This document shows positions 30,590 to 43,572 of a DNA stretch of 64,000 bases, piece by piece; position 1 is the first letter of the stretch; every line of letters begins with the position of its first letter. Both the position numbers and the translations under genes were made by a program. A model generated the notes under the pieces. The model saw nothing but the letters and a program-made list of their open reading frames with translations, was not told the DNA's origin and did not search any database. The DNA is from Hanleya hanleyi (taxonomy: Eukaryota > Mollusca > Polyplacophora > Lepidopleurida > Hanleyidae): contig JAVTVY010020279.1 in NCBI GenBank assembly GCA_036873755.1, forward strand, positions 1 to 64,000, read 5' to 3'.

Positions 30590-32975
30590 AGGATCAGAAT
30601 CAATGACGTCATCACCGGAAGTGATGTCATCACGAGAATCATCACCGGGGCCACGTAGCATAATAGCATGAGCATGAGTAGAATCTGGATCAGATCATGA
30701 TCAGGTTGGGATCTTGACGACAAGATCAAGCGAGAGAAGCTGTAAAACAAGCTCGATAAGCATAATCATTCAATATTAGGGGGAGCAAAACTATGGTCAA
30801 AGAGGGTACAAAGGGCGTCAGGGAGGTGCAAATGGGGTCAAAGATGTGCAAACCGGTTCAGGTTCACACACTCGACCAATCAGAATCATGTAATAGACCG
30901 TCAAGTTTGATGACGTAGGTATAATTTGTGAAGAATCATCATATTTAGTCACGTGATTTGTTAGGCTATAACGCCCCGCTGCATTCCGGGAAAAGACATC
31001 AATCCTATCAGACACTTCGATAATACAACAAGATCTTTCATTCAGCTTATAGCGTTTCCATTATACTCTAAGGTGAAGGTGGATTGTCATATATAAGTAT
31101 ATTCAACAATGGAGAAACACGAACGGACTACAAGCTAAGCCGATAGCCTTACCGTCAGAGGCGCGGGGTGCTGTCAAGTTTAACGCGCCAACGATAGACT
31201 GTATCCCAAAATGCATCGACCCCTGAACCTATACATTTGGAGAATGATTATTATTTAAGTTATAATATTTACAGAAAGGGAAACCAGATCCATCTCCGTT
31301 TCTCAAACAAAAGTGGATGAGAGTCAAAGCGCAATTTCCCCAGTTACAGGTTTTACCGTCTGTGGGAAGAACTCAAACTCAAACTTAAAACGAAAGACAT
31401 CGACATCGTGCTAAATGAGATAATAGTCAGTATGGATGACTGCATTAGCATTGCAGACAGTGAAGATGAACAATTTATCAACGAATCATCGAAAAATTAC
31501 GGAACTGACGCCATACTGATGTAATCTTACGGTTTTCTACTAGTTCCAATCATCAGGGCATTGATAAATTCAAATTTTTCATTTTCACTGTTCGTATTTC
31601 TCAAAATCGGCCATCCATACTGGCTATCAACTCAGTTAGCGCGATGGCGATGTCTTTCGTTGTGATCTTGAGCTCTTTTCACAGTTTTACATCGAGCGAA
31701 TCGGTTTTGACTCCCATCCTCTTTTCCAGAAGCGAAGATGAATCTGGTTTATCTCTCTGTAAACATATTTGATTTAGATGTCATTCCCCAAATTTATATG
31801 TTCAGGAGTCGAACCGCTACTGGTGAGGTATGTAAGAGGTGGGACAAATTCATGTCTGGCATCTAAAAATCAACCATGTGACTTCACAGGAAACCCTCCC
31901 TCGGCACCTCACTTTCAGACTAGAATATTCTAAGACATAGCTTTGGTATCTCAGCCGTGCTTTTATTGCAGATGTTCATGTGGAAGCTATGAAGTAATCA
32001 TGCGGCTCCTAGCACCGGCTCAAGCCTAAATAGATACGCTAGCTGTTAACAGATGAGTTCAAATATATAACTCATCGGATGTTAATGGATCAGCAGCGAG
32101 GACGTCTGATGGAGTAAACGCCTCAACATGACGTAAACATGGTAATTGCAAAAATACCCAGACAAACTAACCTGTAATGTGAGATGTCGTGCGGTAATTT
32201 TCCCTGGACAATAAACCTACATATATTTATCAAATGGCATGTACAGAGGGGAAACTTCCGGGATTAGCAGTCCACCAGCCGATCCTACCATATACACAAA
32301 TAATAAACTGATTAGATATTTAAGAGGATATAAACGTGGCTATGGTTTACTGTTTTCCATGGTTGCTGCGTAAAACTTGAAAGCATCCCATGCCTTTTAC
32401 GAGAAGTCTTAGTTTGTGGTCCGTTCAGAGTATCCCCATCGCTGAATATGCTGATATATGGCTGTCCACCTTCACCGTAGACTATAGCGTAAACGTTATA
32501 AGCGTGTTGTATTATCGAAGACGCCGACAGAAGTGATGTCTTACCCCGGAATTATGCAGGGTCTTATAGCCAAAGGAATCGTGCATAAATATGGTTACGG
32601 TTCATTACGAAGTATATCTACGTCATCAAACATGGTGGTGGTATACTTGATTCTGATTGATCGAGTCTTTGAAACTGAACAGCGTTGAAAATCTTTGGCC
32701 CCGTCTGCATATTTGTGACCATGTTTGCACCTCTCTGACCCAGTTTGTACCTCTTTGAGCAGTTTTTACCTCTTTGACCAGTTTGTACCTCTTTGGCCCT
32801 AATTTTTCTCTCTACTCAATGATTATGGTTATCGAACCTGCCATACAGCTTCACACCCTCCTGATCTTGTCTTTTCGAAACCACCCTGAATATGAACTGA
32901 TCCTGATCCTGCTCTTCTGATACCTTATCTCCGGTGATGACATCACTTCCGGTAACGATGTCACTTCCAGAAACT
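30590..32975. mobile_element. Fold-back element with ~0.5-kb inverted arms (boundaries approximate)
   Basis: Inverted matches include CCGGAAGTGATGTCATCAC (30616) with GATGACATCACTTCCGG (32934), CGACCAATCAGAATCA (30876) with TGATTCTGATTGATCG, TTTGATGACGTAG (30907) with CTACGTCATCAAA (32620), and CTAAGGTGAAGGTGGA (31068) with TCCACCTTCACCG (32467). The interior (31090-32460) has no recognisable gene. The precise ends and target duplication could not be set. Confidence 0.65.
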
Positions 32976-34985
32976 ACGAGTTTTCAAGATCTGGTTTTTA
33001 TTCAGATTGCACATTCCCAGCTTTGCATTTATAATCATAATTTCCACCTGTCACACTGCCTTACACGTGTCAGTCCTCCGTTCAGAGAATCTATAAGAAC
33101 GTGTCCTGACACTGTTACCTGACCCAACAGACTGATATCCTGACTGATTTCCTTGTACACAAAGACATCCCTGGGCTCACAGGTATAGTTCTTGTATGTT
33201 ATAATGTTTCTGCATCTTAGCCCCGTTTGATTGTAGCTATTCGTGTGGACACATTGAATGGCGTGATTATACGGTGAGTGAGTATAATTATCAGCACAAG
33301 TTAAATCGTCGACACGAATGCACCGAAAGTAATAGTCCGAGAGTCTTGATGACGTAGTCTCCTATCTCACCCTTTTGTGCCAATGTGGTCGCACCATCTC
33401 AGAATGAATGCCCTTTGTACCAAATGTGATTGTTTAACCTTTAATCCACCGAATTGAATTGAAAAAATAACGCGTTACTAACAGGAGTGGAGTGAGCTCA
33501 GAATGTCACAGCTAAAACAAAAATGTATTATGTGGTCTTTCAAATAACTGTGCATCTAACGTGTTTATTCTTTCATAAGATATTCTGTATGTAGATAAAA
33601 TCTCTGTTGTATGCAGATAATAGAAACGCTTCCAGTGTCGTCACATATTTCGACCTAGTGGAATCAGAATTGTTACATCGACAGTTTATGTCATAAACGC
33701 GAACAACCGGAAAATGTCTCCTACAAGGGGGCCAGTCCTTCGCTCCTTTCGGTATTCTGCACAATATCTCACGCGTATAGATGATCGAAGGGGTAACTAA
33801 ATATTCTTCGACGTAACTCGAATTTGTGAGATGCAGGGTTATTGCAGTGAATCTGAAATGTTTGGGATATTGTTATGAAACCACGACTATTGTGAACTAG
33901 GATGGAGATTTTCTTTCAAGGCGTAAACTCAACGACCTGTGTAAAAATTCAAAAGTTCACCTATGTGGGCATCAAGTCAGAAGAGCTGACATTCGCTAGG
34001 AGGACGGAAGATGGACTCCTATAAGACGACATTCTTTGATGCTCAGTAAAATGTAGCGTCTCGACCCACCAATCGTCCGCGGTAGGAATATAATAATACA
34101 GCAAAGAGAAGAAGTCCTGCGATGGAGGTGCATCACTTTGCTGGTTTAGAAGTAAGCCTGCTCGAAAATAATAATTAGGCCGCTCCTCTCATGAGGGAAC
34201 ATGTTTTCTGTCTGAATCGTCCAGAGGCGCAGACATACTATTAACCAAACGTATTAATGTCTATCGAAGTTAACATTAAAAACAAGCCTCGTTCGTGTGA
34301 GCGAGAAAGAAAGATAATTAGCGATAATTCGAGCAGAAGGTTGTATTTTATTACTAATGTACAAGTTACCATTAACACAATTTACAATGCAACAAATACA
34401 ATACTCTCTCCTCTTTGTGAAAAAAGATTAAACATATAGTAAACACTGTCAGGAATACATATGTTGGTCAGCCACGAATACAACAATATCGTTGCACAAA
34501 CGTTCTTGCGTGTAGAAGTAGTGGTTGCAAAGAGTCCCGTGCATACGTTGAATAACAGTGTGAAACTATAATCATAATTGACAAGTACTGGCTCACATGC
34601 CCGGCAAACATATAACACAATAATGCGTCTCTGTCAACGGCATCACGGCTGTAAATAGGACGTTTCACGTGATAATACCTAGGTTAGTGTTAGCCAATCA
34701 AATCAAGCGAGACAGAAACAGCCCTCACCTCATAGTGACCATTCGCTGTAACGAACAACGGTAGGAATTACCAACTCTTAAATAGGAATTGAGTTGAATT
34801 TTCCGTGTAATATCTATACTAAATATATCATAATGGAGTAAAATAAATACAACATACAGTAACATTCGTCAGTTACAATGACCCAAGTTTATTATATATA
34901 CCAGTATCCAATCTACAATTCCACGCATACACCCGCATACACCCGCATACATACCTAGAGAAGGATCCTGATGTATGATTACGTG
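32976..34985. other. No gene seen
   Basis: Non-coding sequence with only short chance open frames. No repeat or RNA gene was recognised. Confidence 0.5.
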
Positions 34986-37050
34986 TATTCGTTACAATGG
35001 ACTGGTGCGTGTGATGTGGTTTTCCTTCAACCCTATCTGGCCTGGGATTTTTGGGACCTGTCCAGCCCAGCCCTAAATATTCTTCTTATCCCTTGAGCTA
35101 GAGTGGCTGAAACTTACAACACTATACCCTTGGGCCAAGATCTACTAGAATTTTTTTTAATCCAAGATGACCGCCTTGATGACGTCACAGTGACGTCATC
35201 TTCAAAACAGGCATTTTGGTTATTTTTTGGGGTCAGATTTTTCGAAAATTCTTTACGTGTTTTCTTTGCAAAAACCACTTGAAAATTAGCAAATAATAGT
35301 CTTATGTGAAATAAGATAGACTTTGCCCAATTTTCCTTCAAAAATAACGAAAATATCACTTTTCAGTTTTTCAAGTACCCCACATGGCCGCCACATGATC
35401 TTGAATTTACCCGTGATCCTTTACTCCGGGAATTATTTTTGTCGTTCCGGAGATATGGGACAACGTTTGGTAGGGGGGTGGGGAGGGGCATAATCACGCC
35501 CTCCCCCCACCCCCCTTCACCACCACCACCCCCAGGCCTGATAGGCTTAATTATGTTGAAAATGATATGATATTCGGGGTGACAATCGCTCAAACTTGAG
35601 TTGAAGTGAATGACTTCCTTTATATTGATCTGCAGTATATGGCAGGACTAGATATTCACTCACTATACTTACTTTATTATTATGGTATATCTTCACATAC
35701 TTTCAAATTTGGAAGCTTTAGTTGGTTTAGTACTACAACGACGCAGGATCCTAATTTACTACAGAAATTTTATATGGGGGTGTTATTATAGTGCTATCCT
35801 GATTCTGTATTGTTATCATTATTCACTGTTTTAAGCGTTGGCAGTTGTCTCCTGTAATTCTGCAAGAGTGGCATCTTTATAAAAACTTATTGTATAAGGT
35901 ACTATATATCTAAATATTTCTTTCAAACGGTGAGCCTTCAATAAAATATACATATCATCAGCTCTAGCTTTGTGAGACTAAAACAATAATGTGCTACCGT
36001 ACCATTTGTGTAAAACCAAAACTAAAAATAAAAAATTCTGAAAGACTTTGTGAGACCTAACATCCTGCATTCAAGTGCATGCTGGGAGAATTAATCATTT
36101 GTGATACAACAGAAAATAGAAGAAAGATAAAACCATGTCACCCAATGCACATTACATCTCGATATTATATATTTTGTTTCGCCCATAAATATGTAGGAAA
36201 TATTAATACATTCGTGGCCGCACATATATAAGGTTACACAACTGCAGTTGTGCCGAAACTCCACCCTCATAACCTAGGATGGAAGTAACTCCAAATATGG
36301 AAGTCATCGCGATATAATATTCTATCTTTCATATGTGCTTATGCCAGTCTGGAATATATAATCACAGCCGCGATATAGAATATCATATCACAATGGCTTT
36401 CATTTTCGGAGTTACTTTCACCCTAGTTTATGTGAAACTGTGGAAATAACGCATTATACACTCTCAGTAATTGAGTTTCATTTCTTCATATGTTGAATAA
36501 AAAAAAAATAGGAATCAAACCTGGTTTACCAAAGCGAACTGAATCCGATTCAGTATATGACCAGACTTGTGAACATGTATCTTGCCACCCACTTCGTGCT
36601 AAATATTACCAAGTAAGTGGTAGTCACTAGTTAGACATAGCTAACAATTATCTCAGAAAACCACATCTTCCCTAACCAACTATACCGAAAATACATCACA
36701 AAGCGCGTCTTGGCGAAAAAAACCCTTTGTGAAGAGTCAACTTGGCTAGCGAAGATAGGGGTTCCCGAAATGAATATGGTAAAGGCTGCATTGTGTGTTG
36801 CTAGTTACTACCATGATAAGCAAATGAACTAGAATTCTGCATCTTCCCATTAGGCTGGCTCGAATGTGTTGGCCACCGCCTCCCTGTTTATGATGTCACG
36901 TATTTGAAGAGTAAGATTGATATGTTGTTTTCGCGCAGATTCAAATAAAAAATCATCTCTCGTGTTACATCAAGAGAGATGAGCTGAGGATGGAATTTGA
37001 ATAATAGTCTAATGAATCCTACATAATTAGTCACATCCATGATACCCCAT
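34986..37050. other. Repeat-like non-coding stretch
   Basis: Contains a palindromic GTGACGTCAC region near 35184-35200, a G/C tract (35465-35535) and A+T-rich DNA. No coding sequence is supported apart from the small MITE listed separately. Confidence 0.5.
36262..36437. mobile_element. Small fold-back MITE-like element
   Basis: Inverted arms of ~65 bp: CATAACCTAGGATGGAAGTA at left and TACTTTCACCCTAGTTTATG at right, with GATATAATATTCTAT facing ATAGAATATCATATC. It is non-coding. Confidence 0.65.
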
Positions 37051-37799
37051 AGTCAGGGCTGTTAGGGATTTTTTGGTTCACATTCTTCCAAAAGCACCAA
37101 ATTGGGCCTATGTGTCGCCGATATCATACTATTTCGATTTTTGACGGGCGCCAAGACGGGCGACCCCTGGGGCCGCCATATTGGCGAAATTCAATATGGT
37201 CGCCACCCGAGTCAGTGGGCAATCGTAGTTAAATAACTAAAAGGGCTAGAAATATGAATAATAGTGGTTTTGGGGTCGGGGAATCTGATTGTGATCTTAT
37301 TTCAACGATTTGAGGTCAAGGTCACCCTTCAAGGTCACCATAAAGGTCATTTTGGGGACAAATTCGCCATTATCAGTGGTTTTGGGGCAGATATATAAAC
37401 TGCCTCATTTTCCTGGTTTCCGGGGTTGAATAACCCGAATAAGGCCTTATTTTGGCCATTCAGGGCAATATTTCATTTGAGAGTCGCGATAGAGGTCATC
37501 CGAACCAGAGGTGAGTTGTAGGTAAAACACCAAAAGATCACAAATAATACCATAGGGGTTTGTGGCATTCGGAGAATCCGATTCTGATCTTATTTTGAAG
37601 ATTTGAGGTCACCCCATTTTGGGGTCAAAGGTCAAAGATCAACAGTTACCACTAAGAACAATCGAACGAAGATTATTCAGGAACAAGTTCCATTAAAATA
37701 CTTCGGAGACAAAATGCTATAACTATGCCGCTATGCCGCTGTGTGTATTTAAATGTTCGAAATACAATACAAAGACCGCTTTAGCAACAATATACCAAT

Positions 37800-38150
37800 G
37801 ATTATTAATACCTGTACCTTCTGGCTTGCGCTCTCAAGAAACTGTGAAGTCGGGTCGCACCCAGTAAGGCTGTGGAAGAGGGGTAGTGCCATGGATTTTG
37901 ACGGACCGAGATCGGAACAAATGGTATGGACTGGAATGTCACAATATTTTTTTCCAGTACCGAAGCCCACCAAGAGTTCCGATAGACCGAGGGTCTTCAA
38001 AGACCGGACATCGCTGTCCATCGTGCGAAAATAGACTGGTGTATGACCCTCCTTCGTGGCATGTACTAGATGCAGGAGGACCCTGGTGTCCGCCTCTGAA
38101 TGGTTACACGGTTGAAGTATTGTGAGGTCACAACGCCTGTTGAAGAACAC
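37800..38150 (-). pseudogene. PIN/FEN-like nuclease-type protein, N-terminal/middle fragment
   Basis: The ~117-codon fragment contains CNHSEADTRVLLH, a TMDSDVRSLKTL block, GFGTGKKYCDIPVHTIC and FHSLTGCDPTS. The order E-A-D ... D-S-D ... G-C-D resembles the acidic active-site layout of PIN/FEN1-type nucleases. Proteins of this kind are frequent, usually unnamed, in invertebrate genomes. The nuclease assignment is inference. The start and end are missing. The part from FGTGKK to FHSLT is repeated on the other strand at 38288-38395. Confidence 0.55.
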
Positions 38151-38287
38151 GGACTCAAAACGGGTACACAGGAGGAGCTTTCCGCCTATGCCAGTCTTGA
38201 AGATCTGTGTGCTGATGAATGAGAACGGCTCCTTGTTGTTCTCATTATTTTAAGAGGCCGCTGATCCATTCATACATCGGGATTTAT

Positions 38288-38945
38288 GGGTACCGGAAAA
38301 AGTATTGTGGCATTCCAGTCCAAACCATCTGTTCTGATCTTGGTCCGTCAAAGTCCTTGGCACTACCCCTCTTTCACAGCTTAACGGTGTTCACAGTTTC
38401 TTGGATGTGGCAAAAAGACCGCCTGGACAGTCTGTACAAGCATATCGGCTCTCACACACGATCCTGACACTCTCGAGTTCGTGCATATGGGGCTTATAGA
38501 ACGCTTCATCGTACTAATGTACAGCAAGGTAAGTGGTGCAGCCGGTGTCAATGAGGCCAAGCATCACCTCTTCACCACTGCAACCAGATCGCTGGAAAAC
38601 ATCCCATCTCCCAAGCCGCGCTGTTGCAGCATGTGAAGCGAGCGCTACTGCAAGCGAGTTTCTACTGGAGTCAGGTCACTTCACTCCAGCAGAAAATCCC
38701 TGATTTCAGTGAGTGGAGCTGGCACAAAGATCGCACCAGTACATGGCAACCGCTATGGACCACTCTCAGCGACACTTCTATGGCATATGCCATTCTCATG
38801 CACTGCGGCTGACTCAAGGCATGCACGGGAAGGTGCAAATGCAACTGTGCCGATGTCCGATACACGACCCTCTGCAAATGCGAAGGCGGGTGCGTTAATA
38901 ACAAGGGCCGTGATGACAAGTATTACTTATTGCTGGCATCATAGA
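38288..38945 (+). pseudogene. Same nuclease-type family, middle and C-terminal fragment
   Basis: It begins with a copy of the KKYCGIPVQTICSDLGP segment, loses the GCD box after FHSLT, then continues in shifting frames through HVKRALLQASFYWSQ (38630) and a W-rich stretch (PLWTTLSDTSMAYAIL, ~38750). It ends in a Cys-rich tail (~38805-38900: CGCKxxC-like, CKCNC, LCKCEGGC) that is probably metal-binding. Stops at several points show that it is dead. With the minus-strand fragment it shows that an inverted duplication has rearranged the gene. Confidence 0.6.
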
Positions 38946-39764
38946 ACGCAAGCCAGAAGGCATAGGTAGTAAAAGTAATCATTGGTCTAGTGTTGCGAAA
39001 GCGGTTTTTGTGTTGTATTTTGAACATTTAAATGCACGTAGCGGCATAGTTATAGCATTTTGTCAGCAGATGTCATCTCCGAAGTATTTTAATAACATTT
39101 GTTCCTGAATAATCTTGTTTCGATTGTTTTATTAGCAACTGTTGATCTTTGACCTTTAATTCCCAAATGAGGTGACCTTGACCTCAAATCGTCAAAATAA
39201 GGTCAGAATCTAATTCTCCGATGCCACAAAGCCCTATGGTATTATTTGTGGTTCTAGCTCTTTTGGTGTTTCCTATAATTGACCTCTGGTTGATCTCTGA
39301 TTTAGGTGAACTTTATCGTGAACCTCACGTGCAATATTGCCTCAAATCGTCAAAATATGGCCAGATTCGGGTTACTCAACCCCGAAAATCGATAAAATGA
39401 GGTAGTTTGTATATCTCGACTAAAAACCACGAAAAATGAGGGATTTGATCCAATAATGACCTTCAGGGTGACCTTGACCTCAAATCGTTGAAATAAGATC
39501 AGAATCAGATTCCCCGACACCGAAAACCACTAAAAAGTTGTATTATTCATGATTCTAGCCATTTTGTTTTTTTAAATACGATTGACCTCTAACCCGGGTG
39601 GTGGCCATATTGAATTTCGCCAATATGGCGGCCCCCGAGGGCGGCTACCTTGGCGCCCGTCAAAAATCGAAACGGTATTGTATGGGCGACATATGGGCCA
39701 AATTTGGTGCTTTTGGAAGAATCTGAACCAAACAGTCCCTTTTATGCCCTAACATCCCGGACTA

Positions 39765-42024
39765 CCAGTGGCGCCTGTGCATTGCGTGTGTAGGGACTGT
39801 GCTAGAGTCTAGGGGTGTAGACTGTTTGACGAGTGACAGTACCGTCTAGTCTAATCTACTGATACACACTTCCAGTTAATTTGCTTTCTGCTAATATTCA
39901 TACTCAAACGGAATTTATTCTAAATAGCATCTTAACAAAAATTTGAAAAATTGTTGCTAAAATATTTCGATTCTTTTTTCTTATTGTGAATATCATGTAG
40001 GCCCTACCGTAACCTTGGGTCGTAATTTTGTGTAACGGGAGTGCATGGGTTGTTCGGTGTGTGATTATACAATTTTAAAGTCCTCCTTAGCTTAAAACAG
40101 AAGTGAGGAAAGGCGTCCGTGAGACCGACTGGACAGATTACTCCGCTATCTATTCCAAAATTATTTCGGATTCCCACGGTGATGGACAGTCTCAAAGTCG
40201 ATTTGTATTTGGGCACCCTACACGTACACTATCAATGCACGCGTCTAGATAACCGAAATGGTAACCAAATGCGTCGACTAGGAAACTTCGTCCCACCCGA
40301 GTATACATCACCACAATTCCATACAGTTGATTGACTGGTTCGGGTTTTGTCCGGTTCCGGATCAAGCGAGATATGTTGCCTGGTTTCAGTGTGACGCATG
40401 GGAGCCTTCAAGTCAAGTTCGCATGAGTAAAATTCTGTAATTACGGTATCCATCTCTCGAAAAAATCTCTCTTGCAGTTCTTATACCGTCTTCCGTTTCT
40501 TCGATAGAAGAAAACTAAGATGCATACATTTGACTTCGTCTGTATTAGATCGCTGTGTCATTATTACGGTACTCGCTTTGAAGTCTCAGCATATAATGTC
40601 ACAGTACTGGTGATACCAGGCTATACCCAAATCCGTTGAGCTTTGAATGGAATAACGAAAAAACACTGCTATTATGCCACAGCTTCGAATGGTATAGTGA
40701 GGCATTCATAAGGTGGAATTGTTACAAGTATGAAATTTTGCACTCATTAATTTTGGCAGGCGTTCTTTCATTTAAGATCGGTAGACAACCACTCTAACCT
40801 TATTCTCATAAGTCAGGGCCTATCCTCTGGGATTTGATGCCTCGCCCATTTTGACACTCAAATCCCTTCAGATTAGCATTTATCTTGACTAGGCCTTATT
40901 CTCTCAATCCAGTGATTTGGTCGGCTGGTATATTTGCCTTTTTGATAAACTTGGATACATCTTATATTGGCATAACCTTAACAGATATTTTCGTGAAACC
41001 TATCATGGGATATATCAACAGATAACTACAAATGTTATAGATGCCATCTCATTCCTCATGAGATGAGCAAGTGTCATGTTTCGCTAACACCAAGGCAAAT
41101 ACGCGAATGAAATCAATAGCGCCATGCGCAGTTACCGGTACTATTTGCTATTTCTATTCGCAGAATTTGATCGTTTACATTCAGCATTTGAAAACAATAA
41201 GTATTCGCATATAAATAATGTCAACGAAACTGTTGTTGGTAACTTTAAACTCAAATGATACACTACTGCTCTAAGAGATTCAGCATTCTGCAGATTATTC
41301 ACATCGCTCCACAAGATGCTCACCCGAATTTTTTTTTTAGACGCAAAATTGCAGATTTCTATCTTAATTATTTAATATTCAATCAACGTCACCCATTTTA
41401 CCTGTCGCTTACAGGAAGGTAGGGGTTCTGGCTAACGGGCACATAAATCTCATCTCACGAATAGTTAGTGTTCTAACGAAGCTTGACCCTATGTTTTGTG
41501 TCCTTCGACTAATTCGCTCGTTCTTAGAGCGGGAGAGATGCAACCGTCTCAATGAGCTGATACGCAGGCACAAGCTGGCGTATTCTATCTCAGCAAACAA
41601 TCGCTCTCTACTGTTTGGGGACGGCCCGACCCTGGCCCAGGCCCAGCCTCTTCAAGATGACTTCATGAATCCGTAACATTCCAAGTCGGTTGCTTTTGTG
41701 TCGCTTTCTTTTCGAAAAACGTCCATTTGAGTGGAATAGCTGTAAATTTAATTCGCGATACTCTAACAAACACGATGGGCTCGTCGTCGATCGTAGAACG
41801 TTGGAACTACTGCGCAGACATGGAAGCTTCATAGGAGTGATTGGGTCATAGATACACAAACGTATATGCCCTTGTCAAGATCAACGGCATTGAGAACGTG
41901 CAGGGATTTGTAAGCACTGTGGGCAGTTAATCTGCATGTACTAAAACACTCATCAGCGTACATGTAACAGATTTTCGAATATCCGTCAGAGTTTATTCGA
42001 CGTTTTCATACAGTATTGGTAGAC
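39765..42024. other. No gene seen
   Basis: Non-coding. Short open frames (for example on both strands at 41409-41860) show no recognisable domain. Confidence 0.5.
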
Positions 42025-42302
42025 ATGGCAGTGTGACTAATGTCACAGGACCTACAAAGTAGGGATCTGGCGAATTTTGAGGTTTATAGGTCACCTAAGT
42101 AGGTCAAATTTTCATCAAAAGTAGGTCAACTAGCTGGTAACAGTCCCCTAATGCACGTTCATGCCAAAAATCAAGGTTCTAATGTCAACGGATCTCCTTT
42201 TTTGTCGGAGAAAGGATTCGGATGGACTCACTGACTGACTCACTCATTACGGGACAATTTGCAAATGAGAGCCTACTTCGTAGGAATATACGACAGATAA
42301 AC
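42025..42302. mobile_element. Solo D-type short element
   Basis: About 280 bp from GTGACTAATGTCACAGGACC to CCTACTTCGTAGGAATATAC. It includes an ACTGACTGACTCACTCA tract and a block (AATCAAGGTTCTAATGTCAA) that also occurs, reverse-complemented, at 12370-12400. It is the uninterrupted version of the insertion at 12279-13548. There is no coding capacity. Confidence 0.65.
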
Positions 42303-43195
42303 ACACACGGTTTTTGACTTAAATTGACAGTTTCGCACCGCGTTTGGGAGAGAGATGATTTTGGGAAGTGCTCTATTTGTTGCCATATTAACGTAATTAC
42401 GCAGGCTGGTATACAGATTTTCCCCTTCATACTGGCATGTGAGCCATCAAAAAGAACTTCCCTTGTGATACGCTGATAATTTTGAGTAACGAGCTGAAAT
42501 CACATAATTGAATGTACCGATATTTACAGTCCAGTAGATTTGAGTAAATTTGTTTCATTTGACGATAGAAGCATACAATTGTGTCTTTTGGTAGTCCATA
42601 TCACGCTGATCAATAATGGATGGCGAACCACCTTGCAGTCTCGCTGCGAGGGCTTTCCGGAGTCTGACACTACCCCCAAGTACATATACCAGAAGCTGAA
42701 TATTTGCCAAAAATGTATCCCCACAAAACTGATATAAATCTATCCGATAACTTCAAAATGTTCAAAAGAATCATTGATGACTACAAGGAGCAACAAATTA
42801 CGAAGAATAAACCCTTTATTTATGTGTGCGGAGTTGGGATATTTTTGGTATATTTCATACCACAAAGATATTCTGGTATATAGTACATTGGGCTGCGAAG
42901 ATATCGGGTATGACATATTAATATTCCCTTTCCCATTAATCAGACGACGATGAGTACATTTTTTACCGAAATTTAGTTAAATGCACATAAAATACATTAT
43001 TTCAACTTGGACATTTCGATTTCATTGCGGAATGCTCGCCGTTTTTATTAATAACTATTTCGACTAACTTGAATGAAGGGGGATAAGGGCACCATGTGAT
43101 GCAATATTTTTGAGTCAAGACTGCTGACCCGGTAACACGGTAACGATCTGTTGTCCCGTATGCGTTTCTCATGGTATGCCCATCCCCAAGCAAAG
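42303..43195. other. No gene seen
   Basis: Non-coding sequence. Small ORFs show no family features. Confidence 0.45.
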
Positions 43196-43572
43196 AAAAA
43201 ACAAACATTGAGAGACGGCATGGTCAAGCAGTTCTTGCAGACCTTCAAAGTAAATTCGTTATTGTTCCAGCAGACAAGTCTCCAAAATAATATAATATTT
43301 ATAATATAAGTAAATATTACTATTATCAGGTGCTGTTTGGTATAGCTATTCCACTTGCTTCTGTATCGACTTACTACTTCACCGGAAAGACTTTGGAATA
43401 TATATTCAACAAACGCAAGCAGTTTCTCAAGGAAAGAGATGTTTCCCTTCCTACCACTCTTATCGATACACCAAAATTGCACTTGACTCCCAAAAGGCAT
43501 AAACCACCATACAAAGCTAGGTTTATAGCTGGTGCCACAGGTTGTACAACTGACCTTCTGCCCACTTTGTAA
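43196..43572 (+). pseudogene. Reverse transcriptase N-terminal region fragment
   Basis: Two adjacent segments resemble the region before the palm of the same reverse transcriptase family as 7025-7533. The first is KFVIVPADKSPNNI at ~43245-43290. The second is LPTTLIDTPKLHLTPKRHKP ... RFIAGATGCTT at ~43440-43560. They are separated by stops and no catalytic motif remains. Confidence 0.6.

Larger units (their letters stand above)
37052..39762. mobile_element. Element F: TIR element with TA target duplication and nuclease-like gene
   Basis: It starts GTCAGGGCTGTTAGGG at 37052 and ends CCCTAACATCCCGGAC at 39762, each flanked by TA. Inverted arms of ~700 bp follow (CTTCCAAAAGCACCAAATT versus AATTTGGTGCTTTTGGAAG, and GCGAAATTCAATATGG versus CCATATTGAATTTCGC). 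The interior carries pieces of one gene on opposite strands, inverted around ~38125. The end structure matches element G (GTCCGGTGGC with TA). Confidence 0.7.
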
